Assembly: GCA_003415625.1 (NCBI GenBank)
Contig: PYIU01000001.1
Span: 2,824,383-2,888,382, forward strand
Length of the DNA: 64,000 bases
Reading direction: 5' to 3'
Origin: Aquanectria penicillioides
Lineage: Eukaryota > Ascomycota > Sordariomycetes > Hypocreales > Nectriaceae
A model generated the notes under the pieces. It made no database searches. It saw only the letters and a list, made by a program, of their open reading frames with translations, and was not told where the DNA came from. Positions 33,932 through 44,733 of this stretch are shown one piece after another (the first letter of the stretch is position 1; each line of letters starts with the position of its first letter). The translations under genes were made by a program, and so were the position numbers.

Positions 33932-34953
33932 TCAATGCCTGCAGACACCACTCAGAGTGAGGATGCAGACCCTAAAAAGATGCTGCTCAGTCATGGTTGA
34001 CGATTTCAGATTCGACTTAATGCGCCTATTCTGGAAGCTTCCGCACTGGCCGACGGTAGGAGTAGCTTGACCTGTGGACGAAGTTTCCACGGCATTCGCA
34101 ACGGGAGTCACAGTGGGAGCAGAGACAACACTAGTCGAAGATCCAAAACCAGGGTTAGAATCAGAGCCACCCGAAACTGTTTCAGTCACGTCGCCAGAGG
34201 AACCATTGGCGCTTCCGCGAATGGTACTGCCAGGAATGACATCGGGGCCGGGAATGAAGTCGTACGATGTGGAAGAACCCCAGACGCCGAAGTTCACGGC
34301 ATCGTCTGTTGACTGGTACACTCCGGGAATTTGAACAGCATCACCGGGGATGCTCGTGGCGCTATTTCCCGTCACCTCAATCTGAGCACATGCGTAGAAG
34401 AACTCCGCTTCACCAACATGGGCACCGTGAAGACCAATGTGCTCACCCCTGACAAGATACTGGCTGTTGGGGATGGTAGAAGCCACAGTGAACCAGACTC
34501 TGTCCTCATTCCAGCTACACCAAGCCGTTGTTCGAAGCGAGGCGGCGTCTCCAGCAGTGCATAGAAGCGACTAATGAATTTTATACCAGCTTCCAGTACC
34601 ATCATAGGTTGTAGCATCAGTAGCTAGGCTGATGTAGACCTGGGCAGGACCGGGGTGCTGCATTCCAGTACCAGCAAAGGCCTTCTTGAGGCCGATCTTG
34701 TCACTAGCTGAAACGGGGTAGACTTGGGAGGCAGCAACGGAATTCTTATTGCATGTGAACTCGGCATCCAGAGGCATGATGGAACCTTCGGGGGGTTGAT
34801 GAATTTGGTTGGCATATATGAGTTCTCATGCTTCCTGATGTATGTGTTTGCAGAGCCCTGAAGGATATCGTTGACCACGAGCTGATCAAAGGTGCAATGG
34901 GCATACACCGAGGAAATAAGACCCAAAATGGTTGAAACTTGAGAGGTCTTCAT
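33932..34953 (-). pseudogene. AA9 lytic polysaccharide monooxygenase, one frameshift and one nonsense codon
   Basis: ATG 34953 encodes a signal peptide ending in 'SSVYA', followed directly by His ('HCTFDQLVVNDILQG'), the N-terminal copper-ligand His of AA9 enzymes. Further AA9 marks: 'GMQHPGPAQVYISLA' (second copper His), 'LVRGEHIGLHGAHVGEAEFF' and 'FFYACAQIEVTG' (axial Tyr). A Ser/Thr/Gly-rich linker follows, ending at TGA 33932-33934 in a tail with 'GQCGS' that does not complete a cellulose-binding CBM1. Lesions: a run of six G (34790-34795) where seven are needed to continue from 'KFINPP' into 'MPLDAEFTCN', and a TAG at 34571-34573 after 'SWYKIH', most simply from CAG. The enzyme would oxidatively cleave cellulose or related glucans outside the cell. 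A TATAAAG lies at about 35127-35133. Confidence 0.85.
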
Positions 34954-37900
34954 GATGGCTCGTCGATTGGACCAAGTCTAAGTCAGAGTGATGCGAGAAT
35001 TAGAATGATCAATAGCTGATAGAAAGCGAAAGTAGGTCAAAAGAATGAATTGGGAGGCTGGCTCCAAGAAGGGAACGGGAGTGAATGTGGTTGAGTCGAA
35101 CATCAGTGAGAGAACCATCATGCCGTCTTTATAGAATGCTCAATGATGAATTGTTAGCGGCGACCCTTCAAACGTTGCATTGTGATTCCTACTCCTACTC
35201 CTCTTCGTTCAGCTTCTGCGTTAAGCGTACTCATCGGCCCATATTTGAAATCTTGGCGAGGCTAGGCTGCGGCTGGGATGTGAGCAAAGTACAGCGCTTG
35301 CGTTCTGTTCCCTCACTCCACATACTCCTTAGTACCAAACTGACATCTCGAGGCCATCAGGTGTTATTTATTTCGCTTCCAATTTTTTCCGCAAATAGAA
35401 TGAGATGAATAGCCCCGAAATGTTTTATGTGCATTAAGCAGCCTAGACTTTGCCAAGCATTCGGCTGTCCCTGTTGACCTACTGTACACCACGCTTGCTG
35501 GACAAGCCAGGATTTCTTTCAGCCAAGCCCCATCTTTTGTCCCATAAGACTCTACCCCAGTCATCGGGTACTTAGCATAATGGGTCTGCTGTAGCATTGC
35601 TACTCTAAAATCCACGGTCGTGGCCACTGTGGATACCAAGAGGATGCAGGCTTTGGTAGTTGAAGAACCGAACGTTGCGGTTGGTCCCCAGATCGATTCC
35701 GTAGAAACCCAACCTAATTAGGTACTGTAATTAAAGTTACTAGGGGCCGAAAATTGGAATATAAGTACGTGGGAATAAACTGGTGGCCGTATGAATGTGG
35801 TGGAAAACATCTATTCCTGATCGCTTGGTTTTGAAGACTTAGCAAATCAATATCAGCACAATCTGTTGATGGAATTTCTCGATAGAAAAAATGCACATGA
35901 GCGGACACGAACATCTTTTTGCCAGTGATCTCTTCAGAATCTAGTGCGATGTTATGTAAGAGTTGATGGGAGGGAGCTGGTAATCTGATGGTACGAGAAG
36001 GGTTTTCAGGCTAGTGATAGCCCAATACCTTGCAACATTGTCCTGCTTTGTCATTGGCCGAGCCCAAAGGTCCAAACACAACACAGAGTCGAATCCAGTG
36101 ACTTTTGAGTCGAACAAAACAAAGTCGCTACTTTTTCTACCCGACGTGGTGGTGTGTAACATGCTCCAAGTTTATGAAACAGCCATACGTTTAGAAATTA
36201 ACATTGTGAGTGCATTCTAGATCGATCGACCTGGAGCAAAGTGGGAGCAATCTGATCGTAAAGTACAACAGGACAGCGAGGCGTTGCCGCTCGGCGTAAG
36301 TGGAATAGGCCAAAGTTTATCAAGTCGCTTTAACCCTGTCAAGCTTAGATTAAGATTATTGTGCGTGACCGTCTAGAAGTCTAGAAGATAGGGATGAGAG
36401 GCTTGTGGTCTCGAGGTGTGTCCACGCCGGGGATCTCAAGTTTGAAGATAGGTATATAAAGCCTGAATTTGACTAGACTACTTAATGCGCGGTATCACAC
36501 TGGTAATACTATAGAAAATCATTCTATTGGGGTTTTGGAAAGGATTTTTAAGTCATTTTTCTAATGCGGCCTTGATGGGCCTCAATGCTATGTTGGTTCC
36601 CTTCTAACAGTGTCAAAATAGTAGACTAGCCTAACATAATCCATAGTATTTAAAATGCTTCTAATTTTGCGAGATAAGGAGTAACTAAAATGAGTGTGAG
36701 TACCATCTTGTTAGCAACAGATAGAAGGCCGTTTGTTGAAGCCCTTATGCATCTCGACGCATTTCACAATGATAGCCAACGAGTATTTGGCTATTGTGGT
36801 AAGAAAATAGCTTGGAGATTAAGTCTGAATAAGTTGAGCATTGGAAAAAGGTGAATCCAAGTTTGGTTTTCTCTAGATCGCGTGTGAAAAAATGTAACAA
36901 ATCTAATGAATAATCCAACTTTTCAAAACAAAGTAAGAGGAAATTTCCAACTACAGATTTAAGCTATTTCCAGATAAAAAAGTGGTATAGGGTCGATTGA
37001 GGCCGTTGCGGTGAGTATTGGCATCAAAACGACAGGGACAGCTCATGTGTAAAAGTCGGCATAAAGCAGGATCCTTCCCCAGTTTAGTGCTTCCCCTAAA
37101 ACCCCCAGTAGACTTTTAGTTGCTTCGATGTCTTCTACATGGTCTCCAAACCTCCCACTCGCTCAAGACTTCAACACATATGCCGTGCTCCTTGTACATC
37201 TGCTCTCACCGGACTTTGAAGCAGTTGGGCACAATGCAGCTCTGAGTTGGATTCAAGGGAAGTATACCACTTTTTCTGCGATGCATCTATAATAGCTTGT
37301 TTCATAGGCATGAGTTCATCTTGTGCTCATTGGCCCTTACATTGCCGGCGTGAAAACTCCATTTAGGACCTCCGGAGTCAACAGGAGCAAGGAATCGTAG
37401 TTATCCGCAATCAGAACAATGTCTTCTTCTCATGGGCTCTCATTGGAGTGGGCATCAGGACGCAGGACAAAGTCAAGGTTTCGCGTGCCACACTAGGGAT
37501 CATAATGAGATTTGCACCCCGTTCCCATTTGGACAACGACAACGGAGCACGTCCTCAATTGACAATGATTGGACTCGGGTAACCGAGGGCAATGACGCTC
37601 ATGTGAATCTTGTATAGGTTGGTTATTGTCGGGACCTAGATACGTTGAAGGCAGCGAAGGCAGTAAATTCTCTAACCCAGCCAAAGTACTAGGGGCTTTG
37701 GCATTATATGTGTTGCCCTACTACCGTGTCAAATAGTCACTATGACTTCGCCAAAGTGACTGCCCTGTTCAAAAGCGAAAATGGTAATACTGAGAAAGAT
37801 CGTGAAGGGGACGAGAATCCTTCAGGTTTTCCAAAAGGACAGAAATAATAGAGATGGCATTGGTTACATCATAGGTCGTGATATTGTGCTATCGTAGGAA

Positions 37901-38128
37901 GAATACACGAAGCCCATGTATGCCAACAGATATAAGAGATATGATAAACATCGTTTGCTCAATTCGGGGTTGGGTAGCACGAGTGGAGAGCCAGAGACGC
38001 CCTAAGCGTCCATGCGCGTGTTTTAATCACTCTATTGACCCTGGTATTATGCATATATCCGAGTACATTAATTGCATTGACAGAACACTGACGTTGGACT
38101 CTGTCGATCCACTCGCATCGTTGCTATC
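34954..38128. other. Long region without recognisable genes
   Basis: More than 3 kb of normal-composition DNA lies here. Frames of up to 126 codons exist (for example 35085-35408 plus, 35364-35639 minus, 37878-38258 plus), but they overlap opposite-strand frames and show no motif I recognise; the last one is antisense to the peroxidase gene. 36,300-37,100 is A+T-rich with no sizeable frame. 37,130-37,700 has somewhat gene-like composition and intron-like signals, but no family can be named. Confidence 0.4.
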
Positions 38129-38986
38129 TCACTGGCTTGCAGCACTGACCTTGCTTACTAAACTCAGTATTCCTGCTGCCGTTATAACACTCTTGGACGT
38201 TGTAAATCCTTCATCAAATGGCAGGCGTTCTTGTTCTGATAGTTGTATTAGCAGTTGAGCTCACGCCAAAGCATAATTGACGAACCAAACATCACCCTGA
38301 CCCATTCAGTGACTGCATTCCCATCCTCAACACCCCCGAAGAGGGCCAAGTATAGAGCCGTCTCGATGAAGCTGAACTGGACGCCGCTCGCAGATAGCGC
38401 AAACTCCGGGTTAGCGGCAGCTGCGGCCTGAAGTCGTTCCTTGCGAGCTGTGGCAGCCGTCGCGATTGATATCGTAGATTCGTTGAAGTGCGAGGCGACT
38501 GTTTCCCAGATGGTCTCATTGAAACTATGGTTGTCGCCAAAATAAATATCGCTGCGGCTTAAACTGCCATCGTGTTCAATGACTGAGGATGACCATTAGC
38601 ATCATTAAATCTATCAGGTTTCACACGTGAGAACCTCACTGTTATGCTTGCTCAGGTTGTCCAAGTCAAAGGTGACATTGTTTCCGGTGGTTACAGCCTT
38701 CTGGCCGACTAGAGTGGTTGCGGCTGGGTCCAAGTTGACGGCGTTGGTGAAGGCGACAATCAAGTCTGCGAGGGAAATGTTCCGGCCGTCCCGAGGAAGA
38801 TATCCGTGATTTGCGAGGGAATTGACCATTGGGCACGGGCTACGACCTGCGGACATATCAGACTTGAAAATTTTTGGTGCTTGATTCGATGTACTTACGG
38901 TCTGATGCTGAAGGAGATTGCCAGTCATAGCTGCTTGCACTTGCGGTCAAGGCCGTGGAGAGAATGAATGCGATGTTGAACAACAT
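38129..38986 (-). CDS. Heme-thiolate peroxidase (chloroperoxidase / unspecific peroxygenase family), short type
   Basis: ATG 38986 begins a signal peptide ('MLFNIAFILSTALTASAS'). Four exons are joined by introns at 38847-38898, 38583-38639 and 38236-38285 (all GT..AG, consistent phases), ending at TGA 38129-38131; the product is about 230 residues. The PCP motif with the axial cysteine ligand is present ('RSPCPMVNSLANHG', Cys about residue 34), followed by 'ISLADLIVAFTNAVNLDPAA' and the EHD catalytic region 'EHDGSLSRSDIYFGDN', then 'ERLPFDEGF' after the last intron. These enzymes use H2O2 for halogenation or oxygen transfer, usually extracellularly. No lesion is visible, although the gene lies only about 0.4 kb from the mutated A+T-rich block. 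A TTTAAATA box (39066-39073) stands 80 bases upstream of the start. Confidence 0.86.
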
Positions 38987-39065
38987 TGCGGAGGACAGTA
39001 GAGAAACTGGGACAAACTGAGAATGATCGAAACCGGGTTCTCGTTTCTTCCCGGCAATTCGTCTC

Positions 39066-39073
39066 TATTTAAA
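39066..39073 (-). promoter_or_regulatory. TATA-like box of the heme-thiolate peroxidase gene
   Basis: The minus strand reads TTTAAATA, about 80 bases upstream of ATG 38986. Confidence 0.45.
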
Positions 39074-39460
39074 TTCTTTGTTTTTAATGTGGAACACTCG
39101 GACCCTGGCTTTAATGTCTCGCGAACTATAATTGTCTCCCTTCTTGGAACTATCGCCGCCCGGCCAATGAACCGATCCTGACAGACTCCCGGTGAGATCA
39201 TTATCAAGTTATGCATGGACCATGCCTGGATCGGATTGATGTCTTAATGGGTGCAACACGTCCGATGCCGAGGCAAGATCAGGGGAGAGGAAAGGTAAAC
39301 ACGAGCCTCTTTATATATGTTGACCAATAATCGAAGGGTTGATTACGCCGCAAAACGCGCAGACTACCACTAAAGGTGGAGACAAATTTAGGGTCCAACT
39401 GTTAGTATTGCTATTATTACACTCCGGTCTAGATTACTTTACAATTGGAGCGCTGCGCCA
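39074..39460. other. Edge of the normal-composition DNA
   Basis: Upstream region of the peroxidase gene, ending in a sharp change to extreme A+T richness at about 39.4-39.5 kb. No gene is seen. Confidence 0.5.
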
Positions 39461-42400
39461 GCAAAAGTCTAAATAGACCCAGTTTCAATAATCTCAATTG
39501 ATCTTAAATGCTATAAAAGCCTTATATCTATAAGTAGGTATATAATAATAAATTAAAGAGAGAGCAATAAAGTAATATAATAAGGTGCCTTACACTTTTG
39601 CTAGTAGTATAGTAGGTTTTATATATAATACTTAATTATATAGCACTAAATAAAGATGCCTTATTAAACTAAATCAGTTTTATAATTCTATATATTCTCT
39701 TTGTTTTTATTAGATTGAAGGCATATTAAAACACCTATACTTTAGGGAGTTATATAAGAAACAGGGGGTTGTTAGAACCAACTTAAAAAAGGCTTGCTAA
39801 GCCTTTAGTTAGCTAGCCTATATTAGGAATAAAAGGAAAGATAGACCCCCCTAACCTAAAAGGAAGGAGCTAAATTAAACACATAATATACATACATATA
39901 GTTAAGGTCATTAAGTAGTTATATAAGCTATCTAACAATTAATAGTTAAATATATACTATATGCCCTTATTACTTATATACCTCCTTTATTTAAATTGCT
40001 AACTAATTGCTAATTGTTTAGCAATAATAATTTTAGCTACCTTTATTAAGCTAATTACTAGTAATAATTAAATCTTTTAGTACTTAACTCTAAAGATAAA
40101 GGCTATTACTTAAGACTTTTAGCCCTATATTAACCCTAAAATAGCTAAAAAGCCCTTTTTTATTACTAAAGAGCTAATCCCTTTAAGCCTTAAGTCCTTT
40201 AGCTAAAGGAAGGGTATACTATTAGCTATAAGTGCCTTTATATTAACTATAGCATTAAGTACCCCTATAATTAACTATAAATTAAAGACCCTTTATTTAG
40301 CAAATAGTAAAAAGTCTTTAACTAAAGCAATTAAAATTATTAATTTTATAAATATAGGCTTAATAGCATTTAATGCATTATAAATTAATTATAAATATTA
40401 ATTAAAAAGATATATAGCCCTTTAAAAAAGAATAGCAATTATTTAAAATTAAATTTAATAAACTATTTTACTTTTTTTATATTACTATTACTATTTAATA
40501 AAAAAGGTATTAGCTAAATAAATAAAAGCTTTATATAACTATTTTACTTAAGCAAAAAATAAATATATATATAAAGCTTATTAAACTCTTTATAAATTGC
40601 TAGTAAAACTTTATTAATTTTAAATTATAATCTATAAAAGTATAGGCAATTAGCTTACTTTTTAAGAAAAGGCAATCTAAAAAGCCTAAGCAATAAAGCT
40701 TTAAAAAGCAATAAAAGCAAGCTAATAGTTTAAGGACTTAATTATAGCACTAAAAGGCATACCTTTTAAGTCTTAAATTAATATATATAATACTATAAAG
40801 TTAAATAAAGCTATTGTAAATACTTTATTAATTATAAAGGTTTTAAGGGCTATTTATTAAGCACTTATTAATAGTTTAATAGTTTTAACCTAAAGAAAGG
40901 TTATACTAAAAGCATTTTATTATTATTATAAAAAAAGTAAAGAAGCTAGTAAACCTTTAGTAAAGCCTTAAGGAAAAAGAGTATAATTATTAAATGCTAC
41001 TAATAGTATAGATATATAGTGCCTTGCCTATTTTAGTAATTATTACCCTTTAGCTAAATATTACTATACCTTTCTAAAGATATAACCTTAAGAATAGTAG
41101 CTTAATTAAGTAATAAAGGCCTTAATTAAAAAATATATTAAAAGGAATAATAATAAAATTGCAAATTCAATAAAGAAGCTTATATTAAGTAATTTATAAT
41201 AATACTAAATATTAAGCTTTTACTAAAAAAAAGTAATAATAAATGCCTATTTAATAATTGCTAAATTATACTTACTATAAAAGAGCTATCTTTTAAACTT
41301 AAAGGCATTAATATATATCTTTAAAGATATTATATAAATATATAATCTAAAGGCAGCTTTAATAAAAGACTTTTTATAATTAAAAATAGAATTAATTTTA
41401 ATTAATAGTTATAAAGACACTATAATAACTCTATAATCTATTAATAGTTTATTAATAACCCTTTAACTATTTAATATTGCTTTTTATAAAGCCCTAATAT
41501 TAAATTTAATATTCTTTTTATAGCTAAAAAAATAAAAGTTTTAATAAAATATAAAACTTAATAGCAACTGCCTATATAAAGCTAATAGCAGCTACCTTAA
41601 TAAAATTAAAGAGATCTATAGGCAATAAGTTTTTATTAGTTCCTTAATATTATAATAAAGATATTATAAAGGGCACTAAAGTTCAGTTTTATAGGTGTTA
41701 AAAATATAGGCTTATCTTAAAGAGATATAAAATAGGCTCTTCTATAAGGAAGATACCTTTAGCCCCTCCTTTAGAGAAAGGGAGAGATAGAAATAAATTA
41801 ACTACAATAAAACCACTGCATGCAGTAATACTGCCTACTAATATTAATTAATATTACTATTAGATAATATAGAATAGTAAGCTAAAAGAGACTTACTTTA
41901 TATGCCTTAAGTATAAAGTTAAGTGCTATAATATATAATCTAGCAAAAAGATAATCTATAAGCTATTTATACTATTTACTTAAATATATACTAAAAGAGT
42001 CTTAATTAACCCTTTAAGGCATGCCTTATTGTATACTATAATATATAATATTTCCCTATAATATATTAATAGAACCTTATAATACTACTAAATATATTAA
42101 ATAATAAGCAATATATAATACTATATATTATATCTATATAGAAAATAAGTAAAAGCAATAAAACTTAATTAATAATTAAGAAAAAGATTAAATTTCTTAA
42201 ATTAATTAATATAGCTAAAGTAAAAGTAGACCTTTTTAATTAGATAAATATCTATTATTTACTTAAGAAGAAACTAAAAACTATAAAAATAAAATACAAT
42301 ATATATACCTTAAGATATATTCTTAATTATAAAGTAAAGGTTATTTTATTAAAGGAAGAGTAATTAAAAGACTTTAAAGAGAACTTTTAAAATTAAAATG

Positions 42401-44354
42401 CTAATAACTTTACTTAACTAAAGATATTTATATAAAGAAGCTTAAGAAATATACTATATTATAAGGGGATTTATATAAAGAAGAAGAATGTAAAGATTAA
42501 TATTATTCTTATTAAACTCTTAAAGGTAAAGAAGCTTTTAACCTAAAATAAAAATATATTATATAAATTTAAGGTATACCTTAAGATAAGAGTATATTAG
42601 TAATAATAAAAGCTTCTTGCTATTTAAAAAATAATATTCTAAATAATATTAACTTTAATACTATAGAACCCTATACTTAATAATAATAATAAAAGGGAAT
42701 ATAATAGTAAAAAGAAAGAAATAAAGTCTAAAGATAAAAGGTTAATTTAAGAAATATTCTTAAGGAAAGGTAAGGGGATAAGCAATATAAGTATAACTAT
42801 CCTAATAAAATAAATAACCCCTTCTTTTAAAATAAGTATATAAAACAATATTAATAATACTATATTATATTAAATAATCCCTTTAATTAAAGTTTTAAAT
42901 AAAAAGCTAAATTTAATAAAGGCTGCCTACTTTATAAAGATATAAAATAAAAAGAGAAATTATATAAAAGATATATATAATATTTTAAATAATAAGATTT
43001 AATACTTCTTTAATATATACTTAATAATTAAAATAAAACTATTTTAATTCTATATACTATTTTTAATAATCTTTAATAAATAAGCAAGTAATTACTTTAT
43101 CTATTATATTAGCTGCAATTTAATCTTTATAGATATATATAAATAAATAAAAAGCTACTTTAATATAAAGATTAATTAGCAATACTATTATATAGATTAA
43201 AGCTCCTTTATATTTAATATTATAAAGAATAATAAAATATATAAAAAAAAGGATATAATAGAAGTTCTATAGTCTCTATTTAATAAGCTTTAACTTTACT
43301 AAAGAGCATTTAGCCCTAATTATATAAGTAAAAACTAATTAATTATAAATATAATTTAAGTATACTATAATATTCTTAAGTTAGTATTTATATTATTTAA
43401 TTCTATAAAGAAATTTAAGGAATTATACTTATAACTTTAATTCTTAATTAAAATATTATAATATTAATTAATTATAAGTATATTAAACTAATACATTTTA
43501 GATTATAAATTCTATTGCTATAATTATAATAAAAAGTATAGATAAAAATATAATTATAGCTATGCCTAAAGCAGCCTATTTTAAAAGAAGAAGTATTATA
43601 TATATAGTAAAAAAGGGTGTTTTTTTATTAAATACTTAAAAGATAAAAGATATTAAGCTAAAGACTAATACTTTAAGGAATAAAGGTTATAAAGAGAGAA
43701 GTATAATATATAAAAGTATATAGCTTTTTTAACTAGCTATAAAGAAGAGCTACTATAAGATAATATATATAATAGTAAATACTTAATAAATAAAAAGTTT
43801 AAAAGTAATAATTATTTAACTATAGCCTACCTTTTAGATAAGGCATTTTAGCATTAGTTTAAAGAGTTATATAAAGAAGAAAGTAAGTAAGGTAAAAACT
43901 AGTAATTTTTCCTTAACTACTATTTATATAAAGTGTTTTAAGGTATTATACTAAATATAAATACTATAATAGTATTAATAGCTAAAAAGAATTAATTTTT
44001 AGTATTATAATAAAAAGACCTAATAATTAAGCTTAATATAAAGGAAGTAAAAGCAGCTAAAATATACTTTAGTAGCAATAGCTTATATAGTTTACTAAAA
44101 ATAATAGTAGTTTAAACCTTAATTAAAATAGTCTTATTTTATATTATAGATATATTAATACTATTTTTCTTTTACCTTAAGAATATAAACTGCTTTAGTA
44201 TTTATTTAAATAATATTATTAATAAATTAATATATAAGAATAAAAGGATTTTAATTATTTAAAAATAGAGATATTTATAGTTCTTTTTAATTAAGCAAAA
44301 GGCAATAATTACTTTCTTTAGTAAAGCTAAACTATAATATATTTATATATTATA
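39461..44354 (+). mobile_element. RIP-mutated Copia (Ty1)-type retrotransposon remnant, cut by the Gypsy element
   Basis: This block is extremely A+T-rich and full of stops. Allowing for C-to-T changes, the plus strand near 43,515-44,330 keeps the order of a Ty1/Copia polyprotein: a CCHC-like knuckle ('CYNYNKKY' region, about 43,518), a protease-like stretch ('LVL..KDLIIKLNIKEVKAAK' near 44,010), and a pre-integrase stretch ('INCFSIYLNNIINKLIYKNK' near 44,190, then a 'FFSKAKL' block). It stops at 44,354, where the Gypsy LTR begins, before integrase and reverse transcriptase. The left limit is set by composition; I could not define a 5' LTR. Whether 39.5-43.4 kb all belongs to the same element is unclear. 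Confidence 0.5.
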
Positions 44355-44733
44355 TTAATAGATAGGGACACTAGCTAAAACACACACCCTACCTAAAAGG
44401 GTATAGGGTAAGTAAGTTTAGTCAAAGACCGAATAGCCTTCTTAAGCAGCTATAAATAACTTAGAAAAGTGTTAAAGCATTTAATTAAATGCTTTAAAGT
44501 GTCCCTTAAAGAAAAGAAAGAAAGAAAATAGAGCAGAAAGTTATAAATAAAGTAATATTATAAGGGGCTGCACTAGGACTTTAATAGGGTCTAAATGCAA
44601 GGAATTTAGAATTTTAAAAATAAAAATTAATTAAAGAAAACTGCCTATTTATTTCCTATATTTCTAAGGTCCCTTTTATCTTTTTAATTAACCTAATAAT
44701 AAATTAATCTATATTACTTTAGACTTTAATTTA
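44355..44733 (-). repeat. Gypsy LTR, left copy, 3' LTR
   Basis: Near-identical in order to the other two LTRs. Shared landmarks: GGGTATAGGGTAAGTAAGTT, the AAAGCATTTAATTAAATGCT hairpin core at about 44474-44493, the AAGAAAAGAAAGAAAGAAAA run, GGGGCTGCA and AAACTGCCT. The canonical TG..CA ends are mutated, so limits are accurate to a few bases. Confidence 0.8.

Noticed and set aside
37878..38258. A 126-codon plus-strand frame as a gene
   Set aside because: Its 3' half is antisense to the last exons of the peroxidase gene and no motif is recognised.
44340..44356. A target-site duplication flanking the left Gypsy element
   Set aside because: The flanks (TATAT-like on the left, ATACT-like on the right) are too A+T-rich and altered for a five-base match to mean anything.
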